Assembly (NCBI RefSeq): GCF_015207665.1
Contig: NZ_JADEWL010000053.1
Coordinates: 1 to 42,196, forward strand
Reading direction: 5' to 3'
Length of the DNA stretch: 42,196 bases
Source of the DNA: Plectonema cf. radiosum LEGE 06105
GTDB lineage: Bacteria; Cyanobacteriota; Cyanobacteriia; Cyanobacteriales; Nostocaceae
Shown piece after piece: positions 32,293 to 40,812 of this stretch; positions within the stretch are counted from its first letter, which is position 1; every line of letters starts with the position of its first letter. The position numbers and the translations under genes are program-made. The notes under the pieces are model-generated. The model had not been told where the DNA came from. It was given only the letters and a program-made list of their open reading frames with translations, and ran no database searches.

Positions 32293-32341
32293 ACCTTTAA
32301 CCTTTAACCTTTAACCTTTAACCTTTAACCTTTAACCTTTA
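32293..32341. repeat. ACCTTTA heptamer array, 7 copies, at the end of the secreted-protein gene
   Basis: Seven perfect ACCTTTA units abut the stop codon of the minus-strand gene. The same unit recurs, less perfectly, at about 34125-34157 and on the other strand at 42107-42175. Confidence 0.92.
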
Positions 32342-32343
32342 AC

Positions 32344-32925
32344 CTATTTCCTCAACACCACTTGAAAAGAATTCAAATACCCTCGAATACTTTTACTCAG
32401 ATACTTTTCCTGCTCCTTTGTGGTAATTACCATCGCTTGATATAAACGCCCTTCAGCAAAAAACATCCGGTTTCTAGTGATTTTACCGCCAGAATTTACG
32501 TATTCAATTTCTTTACCAGGCTGATTGTTGGAACTACGGATGTCTTGCTGACTGATTAATTTTGACTGCGTTGTTTTTAAAGCCATATCCCGCGCATTGT
32601 TCAACACAATTTCGGGGTTTGCCAAATCCCCGTAACTATGGGGAAAATCGTTGTATGCGACAACATAGGCTACTTGCTGTTTAGCAGGTTGAGCGAGAAA
32701 GATGTTTAAATTAATCTCTCCCATAAAGGTTTTTTTGGTTTCGCTCATTGCTTTTGGCATTCCCGGCATTAATACCTTGAAACTACCATCTGGGGAATTA
32801 AATACTCTCCATTGTGACTGGCTAGCTTGAGCTATAGCTGTTTGCTGCATTTGTACTTCTACTGCTGTCAGACTACTGAGTACCAAACCAGCCGCAATTA
32901 AAGGTAAAAAAGATTTTTTTGTCAT
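32344..32925 (-). CDS. Secreted hypothetical protein
   Basis: A 193-residue protein with a signal peptide at about residues 1-32 (KKSFLPLIAAGLVLSSL, ending AIAQA). The mature part begins SQWRVFNSPDGSFKVLMPGMP, an opening repeated in a widespread cyanobacterial family of exported proteins of unknown function. It has beta strands with TFMGEINLNIF and a closing helix before NSFQVVL. The enzyme-like motifs I looked for are absent. It is convergent with the decarboxylase and lies 48 bases downstream of glucokinase in the same direction, so it may share that transcript. Confidence 0.75.
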   Translation of the reverse strand: MTKKSFLPLIAAGLVLSSLTAVEVQMQQTAIAQASQSQWRVFNSPDGSFKVLMPGMPKAMSETKKTFMGEINLNIFLAQPAKQQVAYVVAYNDFPHSYGDLANPEIVLNNARDMALKTTQSKLISQQDIRSSNNQPGKEIEYVNSGGKITRNRMFFAEGRLYQAMVITTKEQEKYLSKSIRGYLNSFQVVLRK

Positions 32926-32973
32926 AGTTGTTGCTTAAGAAGATGCTGATATTACTTAACTTGTTCGCTCCCG

Positions 32974-33996
32974 TTATAACCTAGAAGCACTAATTGCAGC
33001 ACCTATTAAACCAACTTGAGAGTTAAGAATTATATGTACAGGAATGTCTTGCAAGATGCTTCGCATTCTACCTTTACTACTGAAATTCAATAAAAAACTG
33101 CCGTTTTTGATTAAGGGAAGGATTTTTGGTCCAATTCCACCAGCAATATACAAACCACCATAAGGTAAAAGTTTCAGAGCCAAATTTCCCGCTTCCGCAC
33201 CGTATGCTTCCACAAACAACTGCATGGTTTGTTCAGAAAGGCGATCGCGCTTTTCCACAGCAGCCGTACCAATTGCGGCACCGGGATCTACACTTTTTTC
33301 TTGTCCTGCTTCTCGTTCCCATGTTCTCACAGCTTGAGCAACTTCGGGTGATTCTGCGGCAATTTTTCGATCTCGCAAAAATTGGTAAATTGATACTATT
33401 CCCATGCCGGAAACTACTCTTTCTGCCGATACCCGTTGAATATCGTGTTTATCAAGCAAATATTTCAACAGTTGAAATTCCAATTCTGTACGAGGAGCAA
33501 AATCAGAATGTCCCCCTTCTGAAGGAAACACTTGATAAGCACTTCCAGTTTTAATTAAAAATCCTTGCCCCAAACCAGTACCCGCACCAATAATACCAAT
33601 AGGTGCTTCGGGATTCGGTTTACCTTCTTGCAAGGTTAAAGTATCTTCTGTTTCTAAACCCAAAATACCATAACCAACAGCAGCGAAATCGTTGATTAAA
33701 GCAACCTGAGCAATACCTAATTGTTCTTGTAAACGGGAAGTATCCAGAAACCAAGCAAGATTTGTCAATTTAGCCGTATTGTTGATCACAGGGCCCGCGA
33801 TCGCAAAACAAGCTTTTTGTGGTGTCGGTGTATCAACTGCGGCTAAAAATTGCTTTACTATCGGCACTAAATCGGGAAAATCTTTACTAGAATAGCGTTC
33901 TTCGTGCAAAGTACGTAATACAGGCTTATCTGAGGCTTCAACTAAGCGCAGAATAGTCTTTGTACCGCCGATATCTCCTGCTAATAATAATGTCAT
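32974..33996 (-). CDS. glk: Glucokinase
   Basis: A 340-residue ROK-unrelated, bacterial-type glucokinase that phosphorylates glucose with ATP, feeding glycolysis and the oxidative pentose phosphate pathway. It has the N-terminal phosphate motif LLAGDIGGTKT, the sugar-binding/catalytic LINDFAAVGYG with its Asp, GAGTGLGQGFL, EGGHSDFAPR and a closing GGLYIAGGIGPK. The length is normal for the family. The start ATG 33996 is followed upstream by a heptamer repeat block (34004-34101), so the promoter must lie within or beyond repeats. Confidence 0.95.
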   Translation of the reverse strand: MTLLLAGDIGGTKTILRLVEASDKPVLRTLHEERYSSKDFPDLVPIVKQFLAAVDTPTPQKACFAIAGPVINNTAKLTNLAWFLDTSRLQEQLGIAQVALINDFAAVGYGILGLETEDTLTLQEGKPNPEAPIGIIGAGTGLGQGFLIKTGSAYQVFPSEGGHSDFAPRTELEFQLLKYLLDKHDIQRVSAERVVSGMGIVSIYQFLRDRKIAAESPEVAQAVRTWEREAGQEKSVDPGAAIGTAAVEKRDRLSEQTMQLFVEAYGAEAGNLALKLLPYGGLYIAGGIGPKILPLIKNGSFLLNFSSKGRMRSILQDIPVHIILNSQVGLIGAAISASRL

Positions 33997-34003
33997 AATT
34001 TAG

Positions 34004-34101
34004 TTGATGGTTGTTGGTTGATGGTTGTTAGTTGATGGTTGTTGTTTGTTGGTTGTTGGTTGATGGTTGTTAGTTGATGGTTGCCGGTTGTCGGTTGTTG
34101 G
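34004..34101. repeat. TTGNTGG heptamer array, 14 degenerate units, upstream of glucokinase
   Basis: Fourteen units of the form ttgatgg, ttgttgg, ttgttag or ttgccgg occupy exactly 98 bases. It lies seven bases before the glucokinase start codon on the minus strand, so it forms the 5' untranslated region of glk. Confidence 0.88.
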
Positions 34102-34159
34102 TTCATAGTTATTACTAAAAATTCACCTTTGACCTTTGACCTTTAACCTTTAACCTTAT

Positions 34160-34807
34160 TTAATTAAACCTCACCACTTGTTCGACTTCTGTCAAATGGG
34201 AAGTATCTCCTTTTAACTCCAATAACCATTTTGGTTCTTGACGAACGACTTTTACTAAGCTACACAAAGAAGCTTTGACTTCTGCGATCGCAATATCTCC
34301 TACTAAACCCATGGCTGCACCTAGTACTGATGCACCATGTCCAACTAATAAAATATCTTGGGGAGAATATTCCCTTGCTAAACATCTAGCAGTTTGTGCG
34401 GAACGTTGACGCATTTTTTCGCGAGTTTCGGGATAATTGGCTGCGATTTGTGATGTGTAGCTAATGTCGATCTGAGGATAAAATTGAGCTAATTTTCGAG
34501 TTGAAAGTTTTCTTGGTTCTTCAGTCATCCAATCGGGATTTAACCATTCACTCAATCCAGTTTCCAACTTGATCGATAAATCTAGAACCGAGGCAATTAT
34601 AGCTGCTGTTTGTACGGTGCGTAAAAATGGGGAAGCGAAAATATGACTAATGTTTTCTTTCTTGAGACGGTTTGCTAATTGCTGCGCCTGTACTATACCA
34701 TCATCTGATAGCGGTGGGTCATAACGTCTTTCGGCTGTTAAAAACCATTCGGGGTTTACAAAGTCGAGACGATTAGCGTGTCTGGCTATCCAGATGATTT
34801 GCGACAT
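34160..34807 (-). CDS. Histidine phosphatase family protein
   Basis: A 215-residue phosphoglycerate-mutase-like phosphatase. The catalytic phospho-His is His10 in IARHANR (RHG-type motif with Ala for Gly). Arg-containing SPFLRTVQTA follows at about residues 59-68, and the second His is in LLVGHGAS near residue 157. The usual GE-type acid/base appears as GLSEW. Members act on sugar phosphates, nucleotides or phosphoproteins; the substrate is not evident. It is 163 bases upstream of glucokinase on the same strand, separated by heptamer repeats. Confidence 0.88.
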   Translation of the reverse strand: MSQIIWIARHANRLDFVNPEWFLTAERRYDPPLSDDGIVQAQQLANRLKKENISHIFASPFLRTVQTAAIIASVLDLSIKLETGLSEWLNPDWMTEEPRKLSTRKLAQFYPQIDISYTSQIAANYPETREKMRQRSAQTARCLAREYSPQDILLVGHGASVLGAAMGLVGDIAIAEVKASLCSLVKVVRQEPKWLLELKGDTSHLTEVEQVVRFN

Positions 34808-34995
34808 GAGATAAAAGCTGAGAATAATGCAGAATTAATTAAGAATTAATATTATTACATTAATCGTAATTGTTTGTAATATCCTTTGTAAAGGGTTTTT
34901 GCGCTAGGTAAAAATAAAATTTTATTCGTAGGGAGTGGTTTAATTCTCTACATCTGGATAGTGGACAAATTTTATTTTCAGCTATTTTGACCAAT

Positions 34996-36417
34996 TTAAT
35001 ACCCACTATTCGGATACTGTAGGGGAGTTTGAGTTGAATAAGGAGAATTAAACTGTTGTATATTGGGTTGTTGAAAATTGGTATTGCCGTTGTTAATCGG
35101 TAAATTATAAGTATTAGGATTAACTGTTGGGTTGTCTCTATTAGTCAATCTATTATAGATATTATTAACCCTTTGCTGTATTTCTGGATTATATCTATTA
35201 CCTGTTATTGGAGTGTTATTAAAGTTGTTATAGGGATTTTGTATTTGATTATTTAAAGATTGATTATTAAAATTTGACTGATTGTAGTTATTTGTAGGTA
35301 GTTGATTATTATTAAAGTTATTATAAGGATTTTGTATTTGATTATTGAAAGTTGGATTATTCAAAGTTGGATTATTGAAATTCGTTACAGGTAATTGATT
35401 ATTAAAATTTGGATTTGGTTGATTATAATTCGTTACAGGTAATTGATTATTAAAATTTTGTTGATTATAAAAATTATTGTTAGGATTTTGTATTTGATTA
35501 TTTAAACCAGATTGATTGAAATTGCTATAGGGATTTTGCTGTTGATTATTCAAAGGTTGATTAAAAATAGTAGTATCAACAAGGGGAGTAGTTTCGCTTT
35601 GCCGCAATTGTTGATTTAGTGATGAAGTTGGCACAGTTGAGCTATTATTATTTAGCGGTAATTGACCAAAATTATTTGTATTAGTTGAAGGATTGTTTGA
35701 AGTATTAATTGATGTTGTTGTTGAATTCTCTTTACTTTGATTATTTGACTGATTTATTGCTGCCTTTAAAGCACTTTCGGAAACTCCATTCTGATTTTGA
35801 TTCGCTGAATTACCACTGTTTATACCCAGATTAAGTGAACTTTGAGGAGTTTGTAAACCAGAAGCAAATGGAGATAAACTATTAGTTAAATTATTAGTGT
35901 TTCCACCCTCTTCTTTGCTACGAAAATTAAATTTTAATAAATTCTCAGCTTGACTTATAAAAGGGTTTTGCGACGATGTTAACGAATTATTAGTATTATT
36001 AGATTCTGATGTTGTATTTGATTTGATTTCGTTTGTTGTTTCATTCTTTTTAGATAACTCTAATATTTTTGATAATTGCTCTTCGTTTTGTTTTTTTAAT
36101 TTATTACTATCTGGAAAATTTGTAATTATCGGTATCTCGGCTTTTTTTTGGTCGTAATCAAGTATTGATAAATTATCGATATCAGCAGCAATAGCTCTAT
36201 CTTCTTCCGACAGTGAAGATTGATTTGATGATGTCGGTGAAGATGCTGTTTGATTTTGAGCAAATTTTAAAAAGTCGGGATTTGTCCAATATTCTCTAAT
36301 TACAAATCCCATCCCAGCTAAAAAAACCGCTGCAATTAGAAAACTCGGACGGGTTAAAACCGATAACCGAGCTTTAAGGTAACGTAAACGAGGGGAAGCA
36401 AAGCGAGAACGTGACAT
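34996..36417 (-). CDS. Asn/Gln-rich low-complexity protein with one N-terminal membrane anchor
   Basis: I do not recognise a family. The 473-residue protein has a basic N-terminus (MSRSRFASPRLRYLKARL), one hydrophobic segment at about residues 27-46 and then an acidic helical stretch to about 130. After that comes a long Asn/Gln/Ser/Pro-rich tail with imperfect repeats such as NNQLPVTNYNQ and NNQIQNPYNNFN. It would face the periplasm. No enzyme motif is visible. The composition is prion-like, so aggregation or matrix binding is conceivable. The start is ATG 36417; a TTG two codons upstream is less likely. Confidence 0.7.
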   Translation of the reverse strand: MSRSRFASPRLRYLKARLSVLTRPSFLIAAVFLAGMGFVIREYWTNPDFLKFAQNQTASSPTSSNQSSLSEEDRAIAADIDNLSILDYDQKKAEIPIITNFPDSNKLKKQNEEQLSKILELSKKNETTNEIKSNTTSESNNTNNSLTSSQNPFISQAENLLKFNFRSKEEGGNTNNLTNSLSPFASGLQTPQSSLNLGINSGNSANQNQNGVSESALKAAINQSNNQSKENSTTTSINTSNNPSTNTNNFGQLPLNNNSSTVPTSSLNQQLRQSETTPLVDTTIFNQPLNNQQQNPYSNFNQSGLNNQIQNPNNNFYNQQNFNNQLPVTNYNQPNPNFNNQLPVTNFNNPTLNNPTFNNQIQNPYNNFNNNQLPTNNYNQSNFNNQSLNNQIQNPYNNFNNTPITGNRYNPEIQQRVNNIYNRLTNRDNPTVNPNTYNLPINNGNTNFQQPNIQQFNSPYSTQTPLQYPNSGY

Positions 36418-36634
36418 AAGCAACTCAACTTCAAATTTAAAGACTTATTTTAACTTAATTAACTTAATTCAGATTATTATCTAATCCTAACGGTTTTAAC
36501 CCAGAATTTGTTTTTTATTTCTTAACTCTTAACTAAGTCGGCACAAAATTTCCCCAGCTATCATCATAGAAGTCGGCTTTTTGGTTTTGCTGATTTGATC
36601 TATGAAGCGGATTTTTTGGAAAACCGAAATTATT

Positions 36635-36664
36635 GTAGAGACGTGATATATCACGTCTCTCTAC
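36635..36664. repeat. gtagagacg palindrome
   Basis: gtagagacgtgatata and tcacgtctctctac pair over most of 30 bases. It is related to the palindrome at 6448-6475 and to the one at 39261-39281. It lies between the N/Q-rich gene and the ABC ATPase gene. Confidence 0.65.
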
Positions 36665-36693
36665 ATTTAAAATTCATACCTGGATTCAGCAAC

Positions 36694-36754
36694 ATCGGGT
36701 TTTTAGAATATTCTATCGCTAATACCAAAAAAAGCTGATCAAAACCCGACTTCT
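36694..36754. terminator. Putative terminator hairpin after the double-NBD ABC gene
   Basis: atcgggttttta (36694-36705) faces aaaacccgacttctta (36740-36755), again the agaagtcgggtttt family. It overlaps the stop codon of the ABC gene on the minus strand. The pairing is imperfect. Confidence 0.4.
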
Positions 36755-38622
36755 TAACTATTAACAGATTGCTGGTTTCGCATTCTTTCAGAGCTACCTG
36801 TGGGAATAGATGCAATCAATTTTTGAGTATATTCTTCTTTTGGCTCCCGGTAAATTTGTTGTGCATTTCCACTTTCGACTATTTCACCGCGATTCATCAC
36901 CAAAATTCTATCACTAATAAATTTGACAACGCTCAAATCGTGGGAGATAAAAATATACGTTAAACCAAACTCATCCTGTAATTCTTTAAGCAGATTTAAT
37001 ACTTGCGCTTGTACCGATACATCTAAAGCAGAAACGGACTCATCACAAATGATAAACTTAGGATTCAAAGCTAGGGAACGTGCAATACAAACTCGTTGAC
37101 GTTGACCTCCAGAAAATTGGTGCGGATAACGATTCATTGCATCAGCACTCAATCCAACTCTTTCTAATAAATATACTGCCCGCTGCTGTCGTTCTTTTTT
37201 ATTCTTACCAATAGAGTGAATTACCAAAGGTTCCATTACCGCTTCTCCTACCTTCATCCGCGAGTCTAAAGCACTAAAAGGATTTTGGAAGACGATTTGC
37301 ATTTCTCGACGCAGTTTTTGTAATGCTTTTCCTTGGAGTTTAGTGATGTCTCTCCCTTCAAAAATTATTTGACCGTCTAAAGGTTCTACCAATCGCAGTA
37401 AACTTCTACCAAGGGTTGTTTTACCGCAACCCGATTCTCCCACTAATCCCAAGGTTTCCCCTTGTTTAACTTCAAAGGAAACGTTATCTACTGCCATAAA
37501 ATAGCGTTTAGTACCACCAAACATTCCCTTGATGGGATAACCGACTTTCAAGTTACGGATTTGTAAAAGCGGCTGTTGTTTTTCTAATGTTGCTAATCTT
37601 TGAGCAATTTCTGCGGAAGTTACTTCCGGTGGTTCTGCTGGTTGTTTTGCTTTAATTATTACATCCCCTGTGGGCGTTTCTTCTACATTCATGTAGTCGG
37701 AAACTGTCAGCAATTTTTGAGGATGACGGTCTAAAGTTGGACGACAAGCGAGCAAACCTTTGGTATAAGGATGTTGGGGATTTGTAAATATTTGTACTGC
37801 ATTACCTTGTTCAACGATTTTTCCTTTGTACATCACGGCGACTTTATCCGCAATTTCCGCGATTAATCCCAAATCGTGGGTAATAAAAATCATCGCCATA
37901 TTGCGCTGTTTTTGCAATTCTGCGAGTAAATCTAAAATCGTCGCTTGTACTGTTACATCTAAAGCGGTTGTGGGTTCATCAGCGATTAGCAGCAATGGGT
38001 TACACGAAATTGCCATTGCAATCATCACCCGTTGTAACTGTCCCCCAGAAAGTTGATGGGGAAAACGTTCTAATATTGCTTGTTTATGTTGTTTAACAAG
38101 CTGTGGAAGCTGTTGTTCGTCTAGTAATTTCGGCGATGTTTTAATTAAGTTCTCACGAATTTGCTCGTCACTAGGAAGCAGCTTTACTTCTTGCAAACTA
38201 TCAATTGCTTTTTCACGTGCTTCTGTTTGAGAAATATTCTGATGTCGTAAAATTGCTTCTGTTAGCTGAAATCCAATGTTATAAACCGGGTTGAGCGAAG
38301 TCATCGGTTCTTGGAAAATCATCGCAATATCGCCACCCCGGTAGAGTTGCAGCTCTTTTGCTGGTAAATTCACTAAATTCAGTGCTTCACCATTTTCTTG
38401 AGGACGAAACCAAATTTCACCACCGCTAATTCTACCAGGATTCTGCAACAAACCGATCACAGCCAGAGATGTCACAGATTTACCGCTCCCCGACTCCCCG
38501 ACTATTCCCAAAGTCTCTCCTCTATGCAATTCAAAAGAGATTCCGTTTACTGCTTTGACAACGTTACCATCATCGGAAAATTCAACTTGCAGATTGCGAA
38601 CATCTAAGACTGTTTCTCTCAT
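36754..38622 (-). CDS. Fused double ATP-binding subunit of a peptide/nickel-type ABC importer
   Basis: A 622-residue protein carrying two nucleotide-binding domains of the Dpp/Opp type, as in GsiA. The first (about 1-330) has [17 protein letters not shown] and LLIADEPT. The second (about 350-615) has [17 protein letters not shown] and FIICDESV. Each is followed by the oligopeptide-type C-terminal segment [12 protein letters not shown] or [13 protein letters not shown]. It would power import of dipeptides, oligopeptides or glutathione-like compounds through partner permeases, but no permease or binding-protein gene is next to it, so these must lie elsewhere. A region of about 40 residues between the Q-loop and signature of the first domain is longer than usual. 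Confidence 0.92.
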   Translation of the reverse strand: MRETVLDVRNLQVEFSDDGNVVKAVNGISFELHRGETLGIVGESGSGKSVTSLAVIGLLQNPGRISGGEIWFRPQENGEALNLVNLPAKELQLYRGGDIAMIFQEPMTSLNPVYNIGFQLTEAILRHQNISQTEAREKAIDSLQEVKLLPSDEQIRENLIKTSPKLLDEQQLPQLVKQHKQAILERFPHQLSGGQLQRVMIAMAISCNPLLLIADEPTTALDVTVQATILDLLAELQKQRNMAMIFITHDLGLIAEIADKVAVMYKGKIVEQGNAVQIFTNPQHPYTKGLLACRPTLDRHPQKLLTVSDYMNVEETPTGDVIIKAKQPAEPPEVTSAEIAQRLATLEKQQPLLQIRNLKVGYPIKGMFGGTKRYFMAVDNVSFEVKQGETLGLVGESGCGKTTLGRSLLRLVEPLDGQIIFEGRDITKLQGKALQKLRREMQIVFQNPFSALDSRMKVGEAVMEPLVIHSIGKNKKERQQRAVYLLERVGLSADAMNRYPHQFSGGQRQRVCIARSLALNPKFIICDESVSALDVSVQAQVLNLLKELQDEFGLTYIFISHDLSVVKFISDRILVMNRGEIVESGNAQQIYREPKEEYTQKLIASIPTGSSERMRNQQSVNS

Positions 38623-39297
38623 GGAAGTCGGGGGTAGATTCTTAACTTTAATTTAACTGGATTTTAACAGGAGCTTGGGATTTGTCAGTAATGTTAAGTG
38701 ATTTTTAGGATTTTGGCATCAAAAGTGGCTGAAAAGTTAAATAAGTAGCCATCATCAACTGCGTACACCAGAATGAATGAAAAAAATTCTTCCCTACAGC
38801 AAAGCTGCCTTTTTTCAAGCTAGTTGGACTTTCCGGAAAGTTCATTTGTCGAGACAGGCAACAGGGAACAGAAAAACAAGGTATATAATTAATTCTGTCT
38901 AAGTACTTAGTTATTTGATTTTTCAACATTCTTTTGGCGTTGCTGGATTCTACTGTCGTTCATTTTTGCCTAAATCCTGATTTATTTACATTTTTGATTA
39001 AAAACGAAACTCCTGTACAGACCTAGCCGGGCTTACGTCCCAAATCACCTGAAATCACCACTTGATAATATTTTGATTAAACAACACCAAAATTGTTTCC
39101 AACAAAAACTAAATATTCTAAATATTCTAAATATTATAGATATTAGATAGGTTATAACAAATGTTGCAATAGATACGGTAACAAATGTAACGAATATTTG
39201 CTTTGTGTTTGTTTTGTAAACTATAAATGCAAAATTATTTGTGATGCGGTGAAAAATTAAAGACGTTGCAATGCAACGTCTCTACATCTAACAATAC
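38623..39297. other. Intergenic region between the ABC ATPase and ssb genes
   Basis: No gene is supported across 675 bases. It contains an AT-rich taaatattc tandem (about 39110-39138) and the palindrome agacgttgcaatgcaacgtct at 39261-39281, which may end ssb transcription. A 74-codon minus-strand frame (38705-38929) is judged spurious. Confidence 0.65.
39261..39281. terminator. Palindrome downstream of ssb
   Basis: A perfect 10-base stem, agacgttgca/tgcaacgtct, surrounds a single central base, 17 bases after the ssb stop on the minus strand. It is a palindromic repeat of the gtagagacg family by its flank (gtctctac), with terminator-like position. Confidence 0.45.
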
Positions 39298-39867
39298 CTA
39301 AAACGGTATCTCATCTTCGGGAATGTCTTCTTGTACCTTTGCTGGATAGCTACTAGGTTCGTAATTGTCAGTTTGGGGTGCGGGTTGCGGCTGAATACTC
39401 TGGGGAGGTGGGGTATTAACTTTATTTATCGGTATAGTGGTTGTAGCTACGGGAGATGGCTGGGGAGTGGTAATCGGAATTGTTTGAGTTTGTTGTGTTT
39501 GCATCCCATTGATGGGAAACTCACCCGATAAAGAATTATCTCCCGTAGAGTTCATCTCAAACCCTGTTCCCAAATGCTGAATTTGCTGAACCGTCATTTC
39601 AGCACGCTTCTCTTTGAAACCTTCCGGACGTTCAATTGTATTCATGTTCAAACGTCCAATCAAAATCACGCGATCGCCAATATGATAGTTTTGTTGAATT
39701 TCTTTGGCTAAGTTACCCCAACCCACTACTTTTAAGTTGGCTGGAGGGTCATTTTCTCGCAATCCCCCAAACTGTACCAGCATTTCCGTAATCTCTAATT
39801 GATTTTCTGCTGTATAACGCAGTTCGGGTTCTTGAATAATTTCTGCCATCAATACACAACTATTCAT
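39298..39867 (-). CDS. ssb: Single-stranded DNA-binding protein
   Basis: A 189-residue SSB. The N-terminal OB fold (about residues 1-110) has NSCVLMAEI, LKVVGWGNLAKEIQ and GDRVILIGRLNMNTIE. A Pro/Gln/Thr-rich linker follows (about 120-175), and the chain ends EDIPEDEIPF, the acidic tip that docks replication and repair partners. It coats single-stranded DNA during replication and repair. The opening MNSCVLMAEIIQEPELRY is typical of the cyanobacterial form. ATG 39867 has a strong aggagg six bases upstream. A single gene; regulation is not visible. Confidence 0.92.
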   Translation of the reverse strand: MNSCVLMAEIIQEPELRYTAENQLEITEMLVQFGGLRENDPPANLKVVGWGNLAKEIQQNYHIGDRVILIGRLNMNTIERPEGFKEKRAEMTVQQIQHLGTGFEMNSTGDNSLSGEFPINGMQTQQTQTIPITTPQPSPVATTTIPINKVNTPPPQSIQPQPAPQTDNYEPSSYPAKVQEDIPEDEIPF

Positions 39868-40178
39868 TTAATCCTCCTAAATATCTCCAATTAAATATTT
39901 GTAAGTTGCCAACAACAAATAAAAATTAAAAAATTAAATTATACTTGCTGTGATGAATTTCATTTATGTTATGTTAAATTTTTACCCGTTTTTCAAACTT
40001 TGTTAATCAAATCAAAAATTAGTTTCTCACCTAAAACCTATTTTTATGATAAAAGCCAAGGGAAAGTTACTAACAAACATTTATAATCAATCGTTCGGCA
40101 ACTTTCCTTGACTGGGGAACGCCGGCGGTGTACCGCTGACTACTGATTCTGTTTTTCAGTACTAGTGTACCATTAAAA
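39868..40178. other. Intergenic region upstream of ssb
   Basis: No gene is supported. The ssb promoter should lie in the AT-rich part near 39890-40000. A GC-rich repeat (ggggaacgccggcggtgtaccg) at about 40115-40137 recurs in another form at 40419-40447 and is a dispersed cyanobacterial motif. Confidence 0.6.
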
Positions 40179-40391
40179 TCAACAAGATCGACACAGGGAA
40201 CCTTTTTCAATTTCCTGGATTGCAATCTTTATAGCTTCTTGAAACGATTTACACCCAATTTCATCAACGCACATCAATTCATAACCTTTCCATACTCGAT
40301 ATCCCCATCGTTTATCTAATGCTTCATGAGAATGATAATATGGCTGTATTACGTAGCTTTTATACTTGACAATTTCTTTTGTAATATACAT
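40179..40391 (-). CDS. Small hypothetical protein
   Basis: A 70-residue frame. The pattern YKSYVIQPYYHSH...WGYRVWKGYEL...CKSFQEAIKIAIQEIEKG resembles small cyanobacterial proteins with a short beta sheet and a closing helix (xYRGYxIQP, then xSFxEAxxxI). It ends with a CRSC pair. No ribosome site is clear, and the AT-rich context allows chance frames of this size, so it is only moderately supported. No function is proposed. Confidence 0.45.
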   Translation of the reverse strand: MYITKEIVKYKSYVIQPYYHSHEALDKRWGYRVWKGYELMCVDEIGCKSFQEAIKIAIQEIEKGSLCRSC

Positions 40392-40812
40392 ATATTAAAG
40401 TGTCTCCACAACATCACCGGGGAACGCCGGTCGGCGGAGTGCCGACGACTTATCTGCGCGGACACCCTTAAATCTTCGTTGAGCGGCATCACACTCTAAC
40501 TTTAGTGCAATCACTGACACCGACAATTTAAAATTTACATATATATTTTCGGTGTAAAAGATTGATAAAGAAAGCTTTAGAAAATACAATTGAATGAAAT
40601 TTGATTTAAATTAAATTCATACTTATAAATATTTAACAACAGTGATATTGCTGAGTATTTAATGAGATTTAAATATGGCAATAATACTTAATGTAAGTCT
40701 ATTTACTTTCTTTTCCCAAATCTAAGTTGTATTATTAGCCCAAACCGTTCTACTCGGCGAAAGGTCATCGTTCAGTGTCAACAATTAAAAAATATTGCTA
40801 TGGTCAGGACTC
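40392..40812. other. Intergenic region upstream of the MalK-type gene
   Basis: No gene is supported; the 64-codon frame at 40395-40589 runs through a GC-rich repeat (40419-40447, ggggaacgccggtcggcgg) and looks spurious. The AT-rich part at 40560-40720 probably contains the promoter for the ABC gene. Confidence 0.55.

Noticed and set aside
32191-32341. CRISPR array
   Set aside because: The repeats are uninterrupted heptamers without spacers, and no cas genes are present.
38705-38929. 74-codon minus-strand frame upstream of the ABC ATPase
   Set aside because: No ribosome site, irregular composition and no family pattern; the interval looks intergenic.
40395-40589. 64-codon minus-strand frame
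   Set aside because: It runs through a GC-rich dispersed repeat and has no coherent protein pattern.
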